From Mesorhizobium sp. (GTDB taxonomy: Bacteria > Pseudomonadota > Alphaproteobacteria > Rhizobiales > Rhizobiaceae): a stretch of DNA of 64,000 nucleotides. Under the pieces are notes generated by a model, which was not told the origin of the DNA, ran no database searches, and was given only the letters and a program-made list of their open reading frames with translations. This document shows, in pieces, positions 34,192 through 44,172 of the stretch. The translations under genes and the position numbers were made by a program. The stretch lies in assembly GCA_004017535.1 (NCBI GenBank), contig SAJS01000002.1:522460-586459 (forward strand), given 5' to 3'. The first letter of the stretch is position 1, and every line of letters starts with the position of its first letter.

Positions 34192-36120
34192 TCAGAACGC
34201 CTGGCCGATGCCGGCATAGATGCCGAAATGCGGATCGCCCGGATCGCGGTTGAGCGGCACGGCCGCGTCGATGCGCAGCGGCCCGAATGGGGTGATATAG
34301 CGCAGGCCGACGCCGGCGCCGACCTTCACATTCGAGAAATCCGGGAAGGATTTTGTCGAGACAGTGCCGGCATCGACGAACGGCACGATGCCGATCGCGT
34401 CGGTGACGCCGATGCGCATCTCCACCGAGGTTTCGAAGAAGGAGAGGCCGCCGATCGGCTGCCCGTCGACGTCCTTCGGGCCGATGCCCTGGTAGGAATA
34501 GCCGCGAACAGAGCCGCCGCCGCCGGAATAGAAACGCCGGTCGGCCGGCACGTTCTGCAGCCCGGTGCCGACGATCGAGCCGAGCGTCGCGCGTTCGGCG
34601 AGCACGAACCGGCTTGCCGTGTCGAGCGACTGGTAGGTGTAGCCCTCGCCCTTCAGCTTCAGGAAGGTCGCGCCGTTCAATATGTCGTAGCTCGGCTCGG
34701 CATAGGCGAGGAAGCGGAAGCCCCTGGTCGGGTTCAGCTTGTTATCGCGGTTGTCATAGACATATTGCAGCGGCACGCTGGCGATCAGATAGGTATGCTT
34801 GCCGAAGGCGTCGGTGATCCGCGAATAATCGAGGTCGAATTCGGCCGAGACCCTCTGCTGCTTGTCGAGGTCGTAGGAAACGCCCACGTCGCCCTTCACC
34901 GAGAAATGGTCGTAGGCATCGGGGTGCTCGAACACCGTCTTGACGCCGGTGAAGAATTTCGAAGTCGGCCCGAGCACGCCCGGCTTCTCGAACATGACGC
35001 CGGCATTGTAGTTGAGCGCCGAAAGGCTGTTGCTGCCGATGCCGCTGATCGAACCGTCGATGCGCAGCTTCTCGGCCTGGCCGAACAGGTTGCGGTGTCC
35101 CCAATAGCCTTCGAGCCCGAGCCCTTCGGTATTCGAAAACGTGCCGCCGAGGCCGAAGAACCGCGGCTTGCGCTCGCTGACCTGGACGTCGATCGGGATA
35201 TTGCCGTTGGCGTCGAGGCTGTCGCCTTCCTTGATGGTCACGCTGTTGAAGACCTCGAGCCCGAGCAGTCGGTCGCGGGCGTCGTCGATCTCCTGCGGCG
35301 AATACTGCTGGCCCCGCTTCAGCCCGGTCATGTATTCCGTGAAGTCGCGATCGACCTTTTCCGTGCCCTCGACCGTGGTGTCGCCATAGCCGGCGACCGG
35401 GCCGGCGGCCACCGTCAGCGTGACGTCCAGTGTCGAGCTGGCGTGCTCAGCCACGATCTCGCGGTCCGTGACCTTGGCAAGCGGCCTGCCCTCTTTCTTC
35501 AGTGCCCGCACAATCAGCGCCTCAGCCTTAAGCACGGCACCGGAGCCCGCATCGCCGCCGGCGATCAGCCCGAAATCGGCGCTCGCCAGCCCGGCGGCAT
35601 CGCCCTTCAGCCGGATATTGCCAAGCGTGAATTTCGCCCCGGGCGCGACACTGACGACGACCGGAATGGGCTGCGGCCCCTTGAATTCGGCGTCCGGCGG
35701 CAACTCGTCGATCGACTTGCCGTCGATAGTGATCGTGACCACACCCTCGTAGCGGGCATCGGCGTAGAGCGCGGCGACCAGTTGTTCGCGGTCGCCGCGC
35801 GCCTTGGCCATCAGGCCGAGCGATCCCGACACCGGATGGGCCTCATCGTTCTTCAGCGCCGAGGCGTTTTCGAGCTTTTTGATCAGATCCTTGTCGGCAT
35901 CCGGCGCATTGATCGTCACGGAATAGCGCAGCGGGTCGACGATGTCGGCGTCCTCGTCCTTTGACGAGCCCCAGAGCTTGATGCCGAAAATCTCGAAAGC
36001 CGCCGCCGGGCGCGCCTCGCCGGCCAGCATTGCGGCGCAAAAAAGCGCGAAAAGCAGGGCGCGCGGAAGCCCGCGCCCTGGCGCGACCCCTCCTGACATC
36101 TGCGTTTCATGCGCCGGCAT
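34192..36120 (-). CDS. tamA: outer-membrane assembly factor TamA (BamA/Omp85 family)
   Basis: This 642-residue Omp85-type protein has a signal peptide (ALLFALFCAAMLAGEARPAAA), three POTRA-like domains in residues about 65-330 and a C-terminal 16-strand barrel domain. The barrel carries the family motifs RRFYSGGGGSVRGYSYQ (VRGY/F loop that lies in the barrel lumen) and a terminal phenylalanine (GIGQAF), the BAM targeting signal. Its direct link to tamB, with a 2-nt gap, supports the TAM identity. ATG at 36120 is weakly preceded by AGG; ATG at 36099 is an alternative, seven residues shorter. Confidence 0.94.
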   Translation of the reverse strand: MPAHETQMSGGVAPGRGLPRALLFALFCAAMLAGEARPAAAFEIFGIKLWGSSKDEDADIVDPLRYSVTINAPDADKDLIKKLENASALKNDEAHPVSGSLGLMAKARGDREQLVAALYADARYEGVVTITIDGKSIDELPPDAEFKGPQPIPVVVSVAPGAKFTLGNIRLKGDAAGLASADFGLIAGGDAGSGAVLKAEALIVRALKKEGRPLAKVTDREIVAEHASSTLDVTLTVAAGPVAGYGDTTVEGTEKVDRDFTEYMTGLKRGQQYSPQEIDDARDRLLGLEVFNSVTIKEGDSLDANGNIPIDVQVSERKPRFFGLGGTFSNTEGLGLEGYWGHRNLFGQAEKLRIDGSISGIGSNSLSALNYNAGVMFEKPGVLGPTSKFFTGVKTVFEHPDAYDHFSVKGDVGVSYDLDKQQRVSAEFDLDYSRITDAFGKHTYLIASVPLQYVYDNRDNKLNPTRGFRFLAYAEPSYDILNGATFLKLKGEGYTYQSLDTASRFVLAERATLGSIVGTGLQNVPADRRFYSGGGGSVRGYSYQGIGPKDVDGQPIGGLSFFETSVEMRIGVTDAIGIVPFVDAGTVSTKSFPDFSNVKVGAGVGLRYITPFGPLRIDAAVPLNRDPGDPHFGIYAGIGQAF

Positions 36121-36279
36121 TAAGACAACCTAGTCGACAAAACTAAAATTGGAATGAAGTTCCGAAACGTTCGTAAAGGGGCCACAATCCAATTGTCTGA
36201 AATGGACCGGGCTTGGAATTCACACCTTTTGCGATTCCGCAAGAAAGTGTGATCCGTCTCATAGAGGTTCTGTCGAAAT

Positions 36280-36327
36280 ACCGGCCTTTGGCCGGTTTGG
36301 AAACCGTTCGCGGGTGATAAACCCGCG
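36280..36327 (+). promoter_or_regulatory. clustered, mutually exclusive hairpins in the leader of the macroglobulin gene
   Basis: Three stems overlap upstream of the ATG at 36398: ACCGGCC-TTT-GGCCGGT (36280-36296), CGGTTT-GG-AAACCG (36293-36306) and CGCGGGT-GATAA-ACCCGCG (36309-36327). The first two share bases and cannot form together (the second has a very short loop). No T-tract follows, so this may be a translational or stability element rather than an attenuator. The rest of the 277-nt gap shows no gene. Confidence 0.42.
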
Positions 36328-36397
36328 GCGCTCCGGCGTTGACAAGCCTGCACGAAGCTTGATCATGCTCGGACGCTGGCGATGTCGGGAGGGTGGT

Positions 36398-39300
36398 ATG
36401 GCAATGCGCGCGGCTCGTGGTTTCTCTTTCCTTCTTCTCGTCTTTTTCGCCCTGGGCGGGGCGGCCCTTGCGGCCGAAGCCCGGCGAATCGTGACGACCG
36501 ACAATTCCGACTATTTCGGCTTCGACCTGAAGTCGGAGCAGAATGTCAGCCTCGACCAGTGCAAGACCATGTGCCTCGGCGATACCGCCTGCCGAGCCTT
36601 CACCTACAACACAAAGGCGAAGTGGTGCTTTCTCAAATCCGACTATAACCAGTTGAAATCCTTCACCGGCGCCGTCGCCGGCAAGATCGCGAATGTCGAT
36701 AGCGACCCCGATATCGGCGCTCCGCCGGCACTGGCTTTTTTCCCGAACTGGATGGCCGACCAGGCCCAGCAGTTCCGCAACAAGCTGACCGATCCGGCCT
36801 ATGACAAGCCGACCGAGGGCCTTGCTGCCCAGCAGGCCGCCGCCGAGCAGGCCTCGCTCACCGGCGACCATCGCCTTGCCATGCAGAAATACCAGGCCGC
36901 GATCTCCGTTCTGCCCGATGACGGCGCGCTCTGGCTGGCGCTGGCGCGCGAGATACTGGCCGTGGAGCCGGCGTCGAACACCACTGAACCCGCGACTTTC
37001 CCGATGAACGCCACGTCGGCGGCCTTCAACGCCTACAAGCTGGTGCGCACGGCAAAGACCCGCGCCGAGGCGCTGGCGCTGCTTGGCGCCGGCCTCGACA
37101 AGCGCGATCTCTACCGGCCGTCGCTGCAGGCCTATGAGGCGAGCCTTGCGCTGGTGAGCTCGCCGGCCGTCCAGGCCGACTATGCCGACCTCAAGGCGCG
37201 CAAGGGTTTCCGTGTTGTCGAGCACACCGTCGACGCCGATTCCTCCTCGCCGCGCATCTGCGCCCAGTTCTCCGAGGAACTGGTCAAGACCGGCGTCGAT
37301 TATTCGCAGTTCGTGACCGTCGACAATGCCGCGCCCAAGGCCGTTGAGGCCAAGGACAAGCAGATCTGCGTCGAAGGCCTGCAACACGGCCAGCATTATG
37401 ACGTGACCTTCCGCGCCGGCTTGCCGGCGGCGATCGGCGAAACGATCGCGGCGCCGGTCGTGCTGTCGATCTATGTCCAGGACCGCGCTCCGTCCGCCCG
37501 CTTCACCGGCGACAGCTTCGTGCTGCCGGCAGGCGCCCGCCGCGGCATTCCGGTCGTCACCGTCAACATGAACGCCGCCAAGATGACGCTCTACCGCATC
37601 GGTGATCGTTCGCTGGCGCAGCTTCTGTCCGGCTATCAGTTCCTGCATCAGCTCGACGGCTACGACATCTCCACCATTTCGGACCAGATGGGCGCGCCCG
37701 TCTGGTCCGGCACGCTGGACATCGCCAATGATCTCAACAAGGAGGTGACCACCTCTTTCCCGGTCGATGAGGCGATCCCGCAGCGCAAACCCGGCGTCTA
37801 TGTGCTGACCGCGCAGCCTGTCGACGACAAGAGCGACGACTATGGCTCGCGCGCCACGCAGTGGTTCGTCGTCTCCGATATCGGCCTTTCCACCTATACC
37901 GGCCAGGACGGCCTCAACGTCTTTGCCCGTTCGCTGGGTTCGGCCAAGCCGATTTCCGGCGCCGAATTGACGCTGCTTGCCAAGAACAACGAGATCCTCG
38001 GCACGGCGACCACCGACGCCGAAGGCCACGCCGTCTTCAATCCAGGCCTCACCCGCGGCGAAAACGGCATGGTGCCGGCCGTGCTGATGGCCAAGCAGGG
38101 CGACAACGACTTCGTCTTCCTCGACATGGGCAAAGCCGGATTCGACCTGTCGGATCGCGGCGTCGAAGGGCGCGCCTCGCCCGGCGCGCTCGACGTCTAT
38201 GCCTGGACGGAGCGCGGCATCTACCGCGCAGGCGAGGATGTTCACGTCGCGGCGCTTGCCCGCGACGGCGCGGCAAAAGCGGTCGAGAACCTGCCGCTGA
38301 CCTTCATCTTCACCCGTCCCGACGGCGTCGAGAACCGGCGCATCGTCAGCAATGGCGAGTCCGCCGGCGGCCATGCCGTCGACCTGCCGCTCGAGGCCAA
38401 CGCCATGCGCGGCACCTGGACGGTGTCGATCTACACCGATCCCAAGCAGTCGCCGGTCGCCAGCCAGATGTTCCTGGTCGAGGACTTCGTGCCGGATCGC
38501 ATCGAATTCGACCTAACCGCCGACAAGAAGGAGATCGCCCAGGGCGAGACCGCCAACGCCACCGTCGACGGCCGCTTCCTCTATGGCGCGCCGGCCGCGG
38601 GCCTGGCGCTCGAAGGCGAGATGACGCTGTCGACCACGAGCAGTTGGGACAGCTTCAAGGACTTTACCTTCGGCCTCGCCGACGAGCAGTCGGGCGAGCC
38701 GACCGTGACGCCGCTGGCCAATCTTCCCGTCGTCGGCGACGATGGCAAGGCGACCTTCCCGATCACCATCGACCAGTTGCCGTCGACCACCAAGCTGGTC
38801 AACGCCAAGGTCACGGTGCGCATGCGCGAAGCCGGCGGTCGCGCCGTCGAGCGCTCGCTCGACATCGGCGTTCGCCCGCAGCGCGATGTCATCGGCATTC
38901 GCCCGGATTTCGAAGGCGATGAGGTGCCGCAGGGCGGAACGGCGAAGTTCAGCATCATCGCCGTCGATCCGAACGGCAAGCGCGAGGACCTGAAAGGCGC
39001 CCAGTGGTCGCTGGTCAAGGTCGAGCGGAACTATCAGTGGTACCGTTCCAACAATTCCTGGAACTACGAGGCGGTCAACCTCACCAAGGCCGTAGCCAAT
39101 GGCTCGGTCGATCTCAAGGCCGATGGCGAGGCGACCGTGTCGCTGCCCGTCGACTGGGGCCGCTACCGGCTCGAGGTCGAGACCGCCGATCCCGAAGGTC
39201 CGGCGACCAGCTATGAGTTCGACGCCGGCTGGTATGTCGCCTCGACCACCACCGAGACGCCCGACGGCCTCGAGATCGCCCTTGACAAGGATAGCTACGC

Positions 39301-41878
39301 CGCCGGCGAGGTCGCCAAGCTGAAGATCTCGCCGCATTTTGCCGGCGAACTTCTGGTCACTATCGGCGCCGAGAAGCTGTTGAAGACCGTGACCGCTTCG
39401 GTGCCGGCCGGCGGCAGCACCGTCGACATTCCCGTCGGCGATGACTGGGGCGCCGGCGCCTATGTCACGGCGACCTTGTTCCGGCCGGGCGATGCGCAGG
39501 AATCGCGCATGCCGGCCCGCGCCATCGGCATCCAGTGGCTGTCGGTCGATCCGGGCTCGAAGAAGCTCGCGGTCTCCCTGACCCCGCCGGAAAAGACCCT
39601 GCCGCGCCAGCAGCTGTCCATCCCCGTTGCGGTGAACGGCGCTCAGCCGGGCACAAACGCCTATGTGATGGTGGCCGCCGTCGATGTCGGCATCCTCAAC
39701 CTCACCAACTACAAGGCGCCCGATCCTGAGGACTGGTTCTTCGGCCAGCGCATGCTGGGCTTGGAGATCCGCGACCTCTATGGCCGCCTGATCGACGGCT
39801 CGCTCGGTACTATGGGCAAGATACGCACCGGCGGTGACGGCGCCAACATGCAGGCGCAAGGCAGCCCACCGACCGAAAAGCTGGTCGCCTTCTTCTCCGG
39901 CCCGGTCGAGCTCGACGCCAACGGCAAGGCGCGGATCGACTTCGACATCCCGCAGTTCAACGGCACCGTGCGCGTCATGGCGGTCGCCTGGACCAAGGAA
40001 GCTGTCGGCCATGCCCAGACCGACGTCATCGTGCGCGATCCAGTGGTGATCACCGCCGGCCTGCCGCGCTTCCTGGCGCCGGGCGATGCGGCGACCATGC
40101 GCCTCGACATAGCCGACACCGATGGCCCGGCCGGCGTCTACGCGCTGTCTGTCACCACCACCGGCGACCTATCGACCGGCGACAAGCCGTTGCCGGAAAA
40201 ACTGACCCTCGCCCAGGGCAAGCGCCAGTCGCTCACCTTCCCGCTGGTCGCCAGGACCGCGGGCGACGCTTCGGTCACCGTCAAGCTCGCCCATGCCGAC
40301 GGCACCCAGGTCGAGCAGACGCTCTATCTGCCGGTGCGGCCGGCGCAGCTTCCGGTCACCAACCGCATGGTTGTCGACCTGAAGCCGCATGGCGGCTCGC
40401 TGCGTGTCGACAGGGAACTGCTTGCCGCCGGCGTGCTCGACGGCGCTTCGGTCAGCGTCGGCGTCTCGCAGTCGTCCGCGCTCGACGTGCCGTCGCTTCT
40501 GATGAGCCTTGATCGCTACCCCTATGGCTGCGCCGAGCAGACCACCAGCCGCGCCATGCCGCTGCTCTATGTCAACGACATGGCCAAGAGCATCGGCATG
40601 GAGAGCGACCCTGACCTGCATCAACGCATCCAGGACGCCATCTACAAGGTGCTGTCCTATCAGTCGGCAAGCGGCAGCTTTGGCCTCTGGGGGCCGGGCT
40701 CCGGCGATCTGTGGCTCGATGCCTATGTCAGCGAGTTCCTGACCCGGGCGCGCGAGCAAAAGTATGATGTGCCGGCGCTCGCCATGAACCAGGCGCTGAA
40801 CAACCTGCAGAACTCGCTCGGCTACGACCAGGACGTCCAGGACAAGGGCAGCGATATCGCTTACGCGCTCTATGTGCTCGCCCGCAACAAGAAGGCCTCG
40901 ATCGGCGACCTGCGCTACTACGCAGACACGCAGCTCGAAGCTTTCTCGAGCCCGATGGCGGTCGCGCAACTGGCGGCGAGCCTGGCGCTCTACGGCGACA
41001 CGCAGCGTTCGGAATCGACCTTCCAGACGGCGCTCCGGCTGGCGCAGTCTGAAACCGACTACGACTGGTACCGCTCCGACTATGGCTCGCGGCTGCGTGA
41101 CGGCGCGGCGATACTGGCGCTGGCGGCGGAATCGAAGCCGGTGCCCAGCATCATGCCGCAACTGATCAAGCTGGTCGGCGTGGCCCGCGCCGATGCCCGC
41201 TGGACGAGCACCCAGGACGAATCCTGGATGCTGCTTGCCGCGCGGGCGCTGAAGCAAGGCAATGATTCCATCACGCTTTCCGTCAATGGCGCCCCGCATT
41301 CGGGCGGCTATTCCGACCAAATCGCCGGCAGTGACCTGGTCGACAGCCCGCTCACCATCGCCAACACCGGCGCGACGCCGCTGCAGGCGGTGGTGACCGC
41401 GGTCGCCGCGCCGGTCGATCCGCTGCCCGCCGGCGGCGACGGCTTCACCATCGATCGCACCTACTACAAGCTCGACGGTACCGAGGCCAACGTCACCGAA
41501 GCCAGGCAGAACGAACGCTACGTGGTCGTGCTCAAGATCTATGAGCAGAACAAATGGCCGTCGCGCCTCCTGATCACTGATCTGTTGCCGGCCGGCTTCG
41601 AGATCGACAATCCGAGCCTGGTTTCCAGCGCGCAATTGTCAAACTTCTCCTGGCTGGCGCAGACCGACGCCGCGCATCTGGAGTTCCGCGACGACCGCTT
41701 CGTCGCCGCCTTCAATCCCAATGAAGGCGACGGCGACCGCAACATCACGCTGGCCTATGTCGTGCGTGCCGTGACGCCCGGAACCTACGCCCATCCGGCG
41801 GCGACGGTGGAGGATATGTACCGGCCGCAATACTCGGCCCGCACCGCCACCGGCGTGATGGAGGTCAGGGCCGAGTAG
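36398..41878 (+). CDS. PAN-domain alpha-2-macroglobulin family protein with thioester motif
   Basis: This 1826-residue secreted protein has a signal peptide (FLLLVFFALGGAALAA) and then a PAN/apple domain (residues about 30-85, cysteines 55, 59, 65 and 77). A long series of macroglobulin domains follows, with a CAEQ thioester (C1378) in YPYGCAEQTTSRAM. Bacterial macroglobulins trap proteases that breach the outer membrane. As in E. coli yfhM-pbpC, the next gene is pbpC. ATG at 36398 follows GGGAGG; an ATG two codons later is possible, and the frame is also open upstream to 36314. No lipobox cysteine follows the signal peptide, so the protein is probably soluble in the periplasm, unlike E. coli YfhM. 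Confidence 0.95.
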   Translation: MAMRAARGFSFLLLVFFALGGAALAAEARRIVTTDNSDYFGFDLKSEQNVSLDQCKTMCLGDTACRAFTYNTKAKWCFLKSDYNQLKSFTGAVAGKIANVDSDPDIGAPPALAFFPNWMADQAQQFRNKLTDPAYDKPTEGLAAQQAAAEQASLTGDHRLAMQKYQAAISVLPDDGALWLALAREILAVEPASNTTEPATFPMNATSAAFNAYKLVRTAKTRAEALALLGAGLDKRDLYRPSLQAYEASLALVSSPAVQADYADLKARKGFRVVEHTVDADSSSPRICAQFSEELVKTGVDYSQFVTVDNAAPKAVEAKDKQICVEGLQHGQHYDVTFRAGLPAAIGETIAAPVVLSIYVQDRAPSARFTGDSFVLPAGARRGIPVVTVNMNAAKMTLYRIGDRSLAQLLSGYQFLHQLDGYDISTISDQMGAPVWSGTLDIANDLNKEVTTSFPVDEAIPQRKPGVYVLTAQPVDDKSDDYGSRATQWFVVSDIGLSTYTGQDGLNVFARSLGSAKPISGAELTLLAKNNEILGTATTDAEGHAVFNPGLTRGENGMVPAVLMAKQGDNDFVFLDMGKAGFDLSDRGVEGRASPGALDVYAWTERGIYRAGEDVHVAALARDGAAKAVENLPLTFIFTRPDGVENRRIVSNGESAGGHAVDLPLEANAMRGTWTVSIYTDPKQSPVASQMFLVEDFVPDRIEFDLTADKKEIAQGETANATVDGRFLYGAPAAGLALEGEMTLSTTSSWDSFKDFTFGLADEQSGEPTVTPLANLPVVGDDGKATFPITIDQLPSTTKLVNAKVTVRMREAGGRAVERSLDIGVRPQRDVIGIRPDFEGDEVPQGGTAKFSIIAVDPNGKREDLKGAQWSLVKVERNYQWYRSNNSWNYEAVNLTKAVANGSVDLKADGEATVSLPVDWGRYRLEVETADPEGPATSYEFDAGWYVASTTTETPDGLEIALDKDSYAAGEVAKLKISPHFAGELLVTIGAEKLLKTVTASVPAGGSTVDIPVGDDWGAGAYVTATLFRPGDAQESRMPARAIGIQWLSVDPGSKKLAVSLTPPEKTLPRQQLSIPVAVNGAQPGTNAYVMVAAVDVGILNLTNYKAPDPEDWFFGQRMLGLEIRDLYGRLIDGSLGTMGKIRTGGDGANMQAQGSPPTEKLVAFFSGPVELDANGKARIDFDIPQFNGTVRVMAVAWTKEAVGHAQTDVIVRDPVVITAGLPRFLAPGDAATMRLDIADTDGPAGVYALSVTTTGDLSTGDKPLPEKLTLAQGKRQSLTFPLVARTAGDASVTVKLAHADGTQVEQTLYLPVRPAQLPVTNRMVVDLKPHGGSLRVDRELLAAGVLDGASVSVGVSQSSALDVPSLLMSLDRYPYGCAEQTTSRAMPLLYVNDMAKSIGMESDPDLHQRIQDAIYKVLSYQSASGSFGLWGPGSGDLWLDAYVSEFLTRAREQKYDVPALAMNQALNNLQNSLGYDQDVQDKGSDIAYALYVLARNKKASIGDLRYYADTQLEAFSSPMAVAQLAASLALYGDTQRSESTFQTALRLAQSETDYDWYRSDYGSRLRDGAAILALAAESKPVPSIMPQLIKLVGVARADARWTSTQDESWMLLAARALKQGNDSITLSVNGAPHSGGYSDQIAGSDLVDSPLTIANTGATPLQAVVTAVAAPVDPLPAGGDGFTIDRTYYKLDGTEANVTEARQNERYVVVLKIYEQNKWPSRLLITDLLPAGFEIDNPSLVSSAQLSNFSWLAQTDAAHLEFRDDRFVAAFNPNEGDGDRNITLAYVVRAVTPGTYAHPAATVEDMYRPQYSARTATGVMEVRAE

Positions 41879-41902
41879 CGATGAAAAGGTCGCCGATATC
41901 GC

Positions 41903-41932
41903 CCTTCTCCCCGTCTCTGCACGGGGAGAAGG
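41903..41932. repeat. perfect 12-bp hairpin between the macroglobulin gene and pbpC
   Basis: CCTTCTCCCCGT and ACGGGGAGAAGG pair perfectly around a 6-nt loop. This GC-rich hairpin type recurs in rhizobial intergenic regions. Without a T-tract it may dampen read-through or protect message ends within the operon. Confidence 0.75.
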
Positions 41933-42002
41933 TGCCGGTTCCCCCTCCGAAGCTGCAGCGTAGCTGGTGCGAAGGACGGGCAGGGCAATGAGGGGCAGCG
42001 CC

Positions 42003-44093
42003 ATGCTCTCCACAAAATTTCTCAGACGCACCGCGATCGCAGGCATCTCGCTTGCCGGACTCGCGGCATTTTCCCTCGCCGCGCTCTGGGAACTCGACCG
42101 CGCCTTCCCACCGCCGCTACCGGCAAAGCTGACGGTCTCGACCGAGGTGCAGGACCGCGACGGCCAGCTGCTGCGCGCCTTCGCCACGCCGGACGGCTAC
42201 TGGCGGCTCGAGACCCGGCTCGACCAGGTCGACATGCAATTCGTCGACATGCTGGTCACCTATGAAGACAAGCGCTTCTGGGACCACCGCGGCGTCGACC
42301 TGTTGGCGCTCTGCCGCGCCGCCGGCCAGCTCGTCACCAGCGGCCACATCGTCTCCGGCGGCTCCACCCTGTCGATGCAGCTCGCCCGGCTGATCGAGCC
42401 CCGCGACAACCGCAGCCTCGGCTCCAAGCTCAAGCAGATGCTGCGCGCCATCCAGATCGAGCGGCGGCTGTCCAAGCAGGAAATCCTCGAACGCTATCTG
42501 ACGCTGGCGCCCTATGGCGGCAATCTCGAAGGCGTCCGCGCCGCCTCGCTTGCCTATTTCGGCAAGGAGCCGAAACGGCTTACAGTGTCGCAAGCCGCTC
42601 TCCTGGTGGCGTTGCCGCAATTGCCGGAAAGACGCCGGCCCGACCGCAACCTCGGCATCGCGCACGCGGCGCGCGATCGCGTGCTGACCCGCATGGTCTC
42701 GGCCGGCCTGCTCGGCGAGCGCGAAGCGCAGCGCGCGGCGCTGGACGACGTCTCCGGCCTGCGCAGAAAACTGCCGGCGCTGGCCGCGCACGCCTCCTAC
42801 GCCATGCTGCCGAGGGCCGTGCCTGGCAAGCCGCTGCAGCTCACCATCCGCCGGAGTGTGCAGCAAGGGCTGGAGCAGGTCGCAAGGGATGCCGCCAGGA
42901 AGCTTGGCCCGAAACTTTCCATCGCCATGGTGCTGGCCGACGCCCGCACCGGCGACATCCTCGGCGAAGTCGGCTCGGCCGATTTCTTCGACGCCAGCCG
43001 CTCCGGCTGGATCGACATGACCAGGGTGGTGCGCTCGCCCGGTTCGACGCTGAAGCCTTTCATCTACGGCTTGGCCTTCGAGCAGGGGCTGGTGGCGCAG
43101 GAGATGATCATTGAGGACAGCCCGGCCGATTTCGGCGGCTACCGGCCGAAGAATTTCGACATGGGCTACCAGGGCGACGTCTCGATCCGTCAGGCGCTGC
43201 AATTGTCGCTCAACGTGCCGGCGATCCGGGTGCTCGACGCCGTCGGTCCGGCCCGGCTGACGGCACGCTTCCGCCAGGCCGGCGTCAATCCGATCCTGCC
43301 GCCCAACGAAGCGCCCGGCCTGGCTATCGGGCTTGGCGGCGTCGGCGTGACCTTGCGAGACCTGGTGCAGCTCTATACCGGGCTCGCCAATGGCGGCAAG
43401 ATGCACACGCTGCATGACGGCACCGAGCCGGCCAATGCCGAGCGCACCACAGCCACCATCCTCGACGACCAGGCGGCCTGGCAGATCAACGACATCCTGT
43501 CCGGCGTGAAACCGCCGGAAGGCGCCATGCAGCGCGGCATCGCCTACAAGACCGGTACATCCTACGGCTACCGCGATGCCTGGTCCGTCGGCTTCGACGG
43601 CCGCTACGTGCTGGGTGTGTGGGTCGGCCGCGCCGATGCCAGCCCCGTCCCGGGCCTGTCGGGCTATGTCTCGGCGGCGCCCATCCTGTTCGAAGGCTTC
43701 GTCCGGTCCGGGCTTGCCAGCGTGCCGCTGCCCAGCCGGCCGCCGGGTGTCTTCAATCCCAAGCGCGAGGAATTGCCGGTGACGCTCGCCCGCTTCGGCG
43801 CCGGCGCCGACGGCCTGGTGCAGGCCACCGCCACCGAGCCGGCGCCGACCATCATCTTCCCGCCCAATGGCGCCCGCGTCGACCTCGGCACCAACTCAGC
43901 CGACGCCACGCCGCTGGTGCTGAAGCTGCAGGGCGGCCGCGCGCCGTTCCGCTGGCTCGCCAACGGCAGGCCGCTCGCCGGCATCGACCGCCGCCGCACC
44001 GCGACCTGGCAGCCCGACGGCACCGGCTATTCGACGCTGACGGTAATCGACGCCGCCGGCCGCGCCGCCAGCGTGAAGGTTTTCGTTGAGTAG
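42003..44093 (+). CDS. pbpC: penicillin-binding protein 1C
   Basis: This 696-residue bifunctional-type PBP has an N-terminal membrane anchor (IAGISLAGLAAFSLAAL) and a GT51 glycosyltransferase domain (EDKRFWDHRGVD, GGSTLSMQLAR). Its transpeptidase domain has active-site S348 in SPGSTLKP, then SLN and KTGTS near residue 517. A C-terminal BiPBP_C beta domain follows (TIIFPPNGARVDLG, GRAPFRWLANG). PBP1C is typically linked to macroglobulin and may repair peptidoglycan where proteases attack. ATG at 42003 has AGGGG 7 nt upstream; GTG 41967 and ATG 41988 are in frame but less well placed. Confidence 0.93.
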   Translation: MLSTKFLRRTAIAGISLAGLAAFSLAALWELDRAFPPPLPAKLTVSTEVQDRDGQLLRAFATPDGYWRLETRLDQVDMQFVDMLVTYEDKRFWDHRGVDLLALCRAAGQLVTSGHIVSGGSTLSMQLARLIEPRDNRSLGSKLKQMLRAIQIERRLSKQEILERYLTLAPYGGNLEGVRAASLAYFGKEPKRLTVSQAALLVALPQLPERRRPDRNLGIAHAARDRVLTRMVSAGLLGEREAQRAALDDVSGLRRKLPALAAHASYAMLPRAVPGKPLQLTIRRSVQQGLEQVARDAARKLGPKLSIAMVLADARTGDILGEVGSADFFDASRSGWIDMTRVVRSPGSTLKPFIYGLAFEQGLVAQEMIIEDSPADFGGYRPKNFDMGYQGDVSIRQALQLSLNVPAIRVLDAVGPARLTARFRQAGVNPILPPNEAPGLAIGLGGVGVTLRDLVQLYTGLANGGKMHTLHDGTEPANAERTTATILDDQAAWQINDILSGVKPPEGAMQRGIAYKTGTSYGYRDAWSVGFDGRYVLGVWVGRADASPVPGLSGYVSAAPILFEGFVRSGLASVPLPSRPPGVFNPKREELPVTLARFGAGADGLVQATATEPAPTIIFPPNGARVDLGTNSADATPLVLKLQGGRAPFRWLANGRPLAGIDRRRTATWQPDGTGYSTLTVIDAAGRAASVKVFVE

Positions 44094-44172
44094 GATGCGG
44101 CAAGCGATTCTGGGGATTGCGTTTCTCGAGGGATGGGCGCGCGGAGTTTCTCCACTGATGTCCGGCGCGAGG

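Noticed and set aside
36143-38374. 743-codon minus-strand frame opposite the macroglobulin gene
   Set aside because: Antisense to a well-supported secreted protein and without any family pattern.
38513-40012. 499-codon minus-strand frame opposite the macroglobulin gene
   Set aside because: Shadow frame with no domain, no ribosome site and no conserved pattern.
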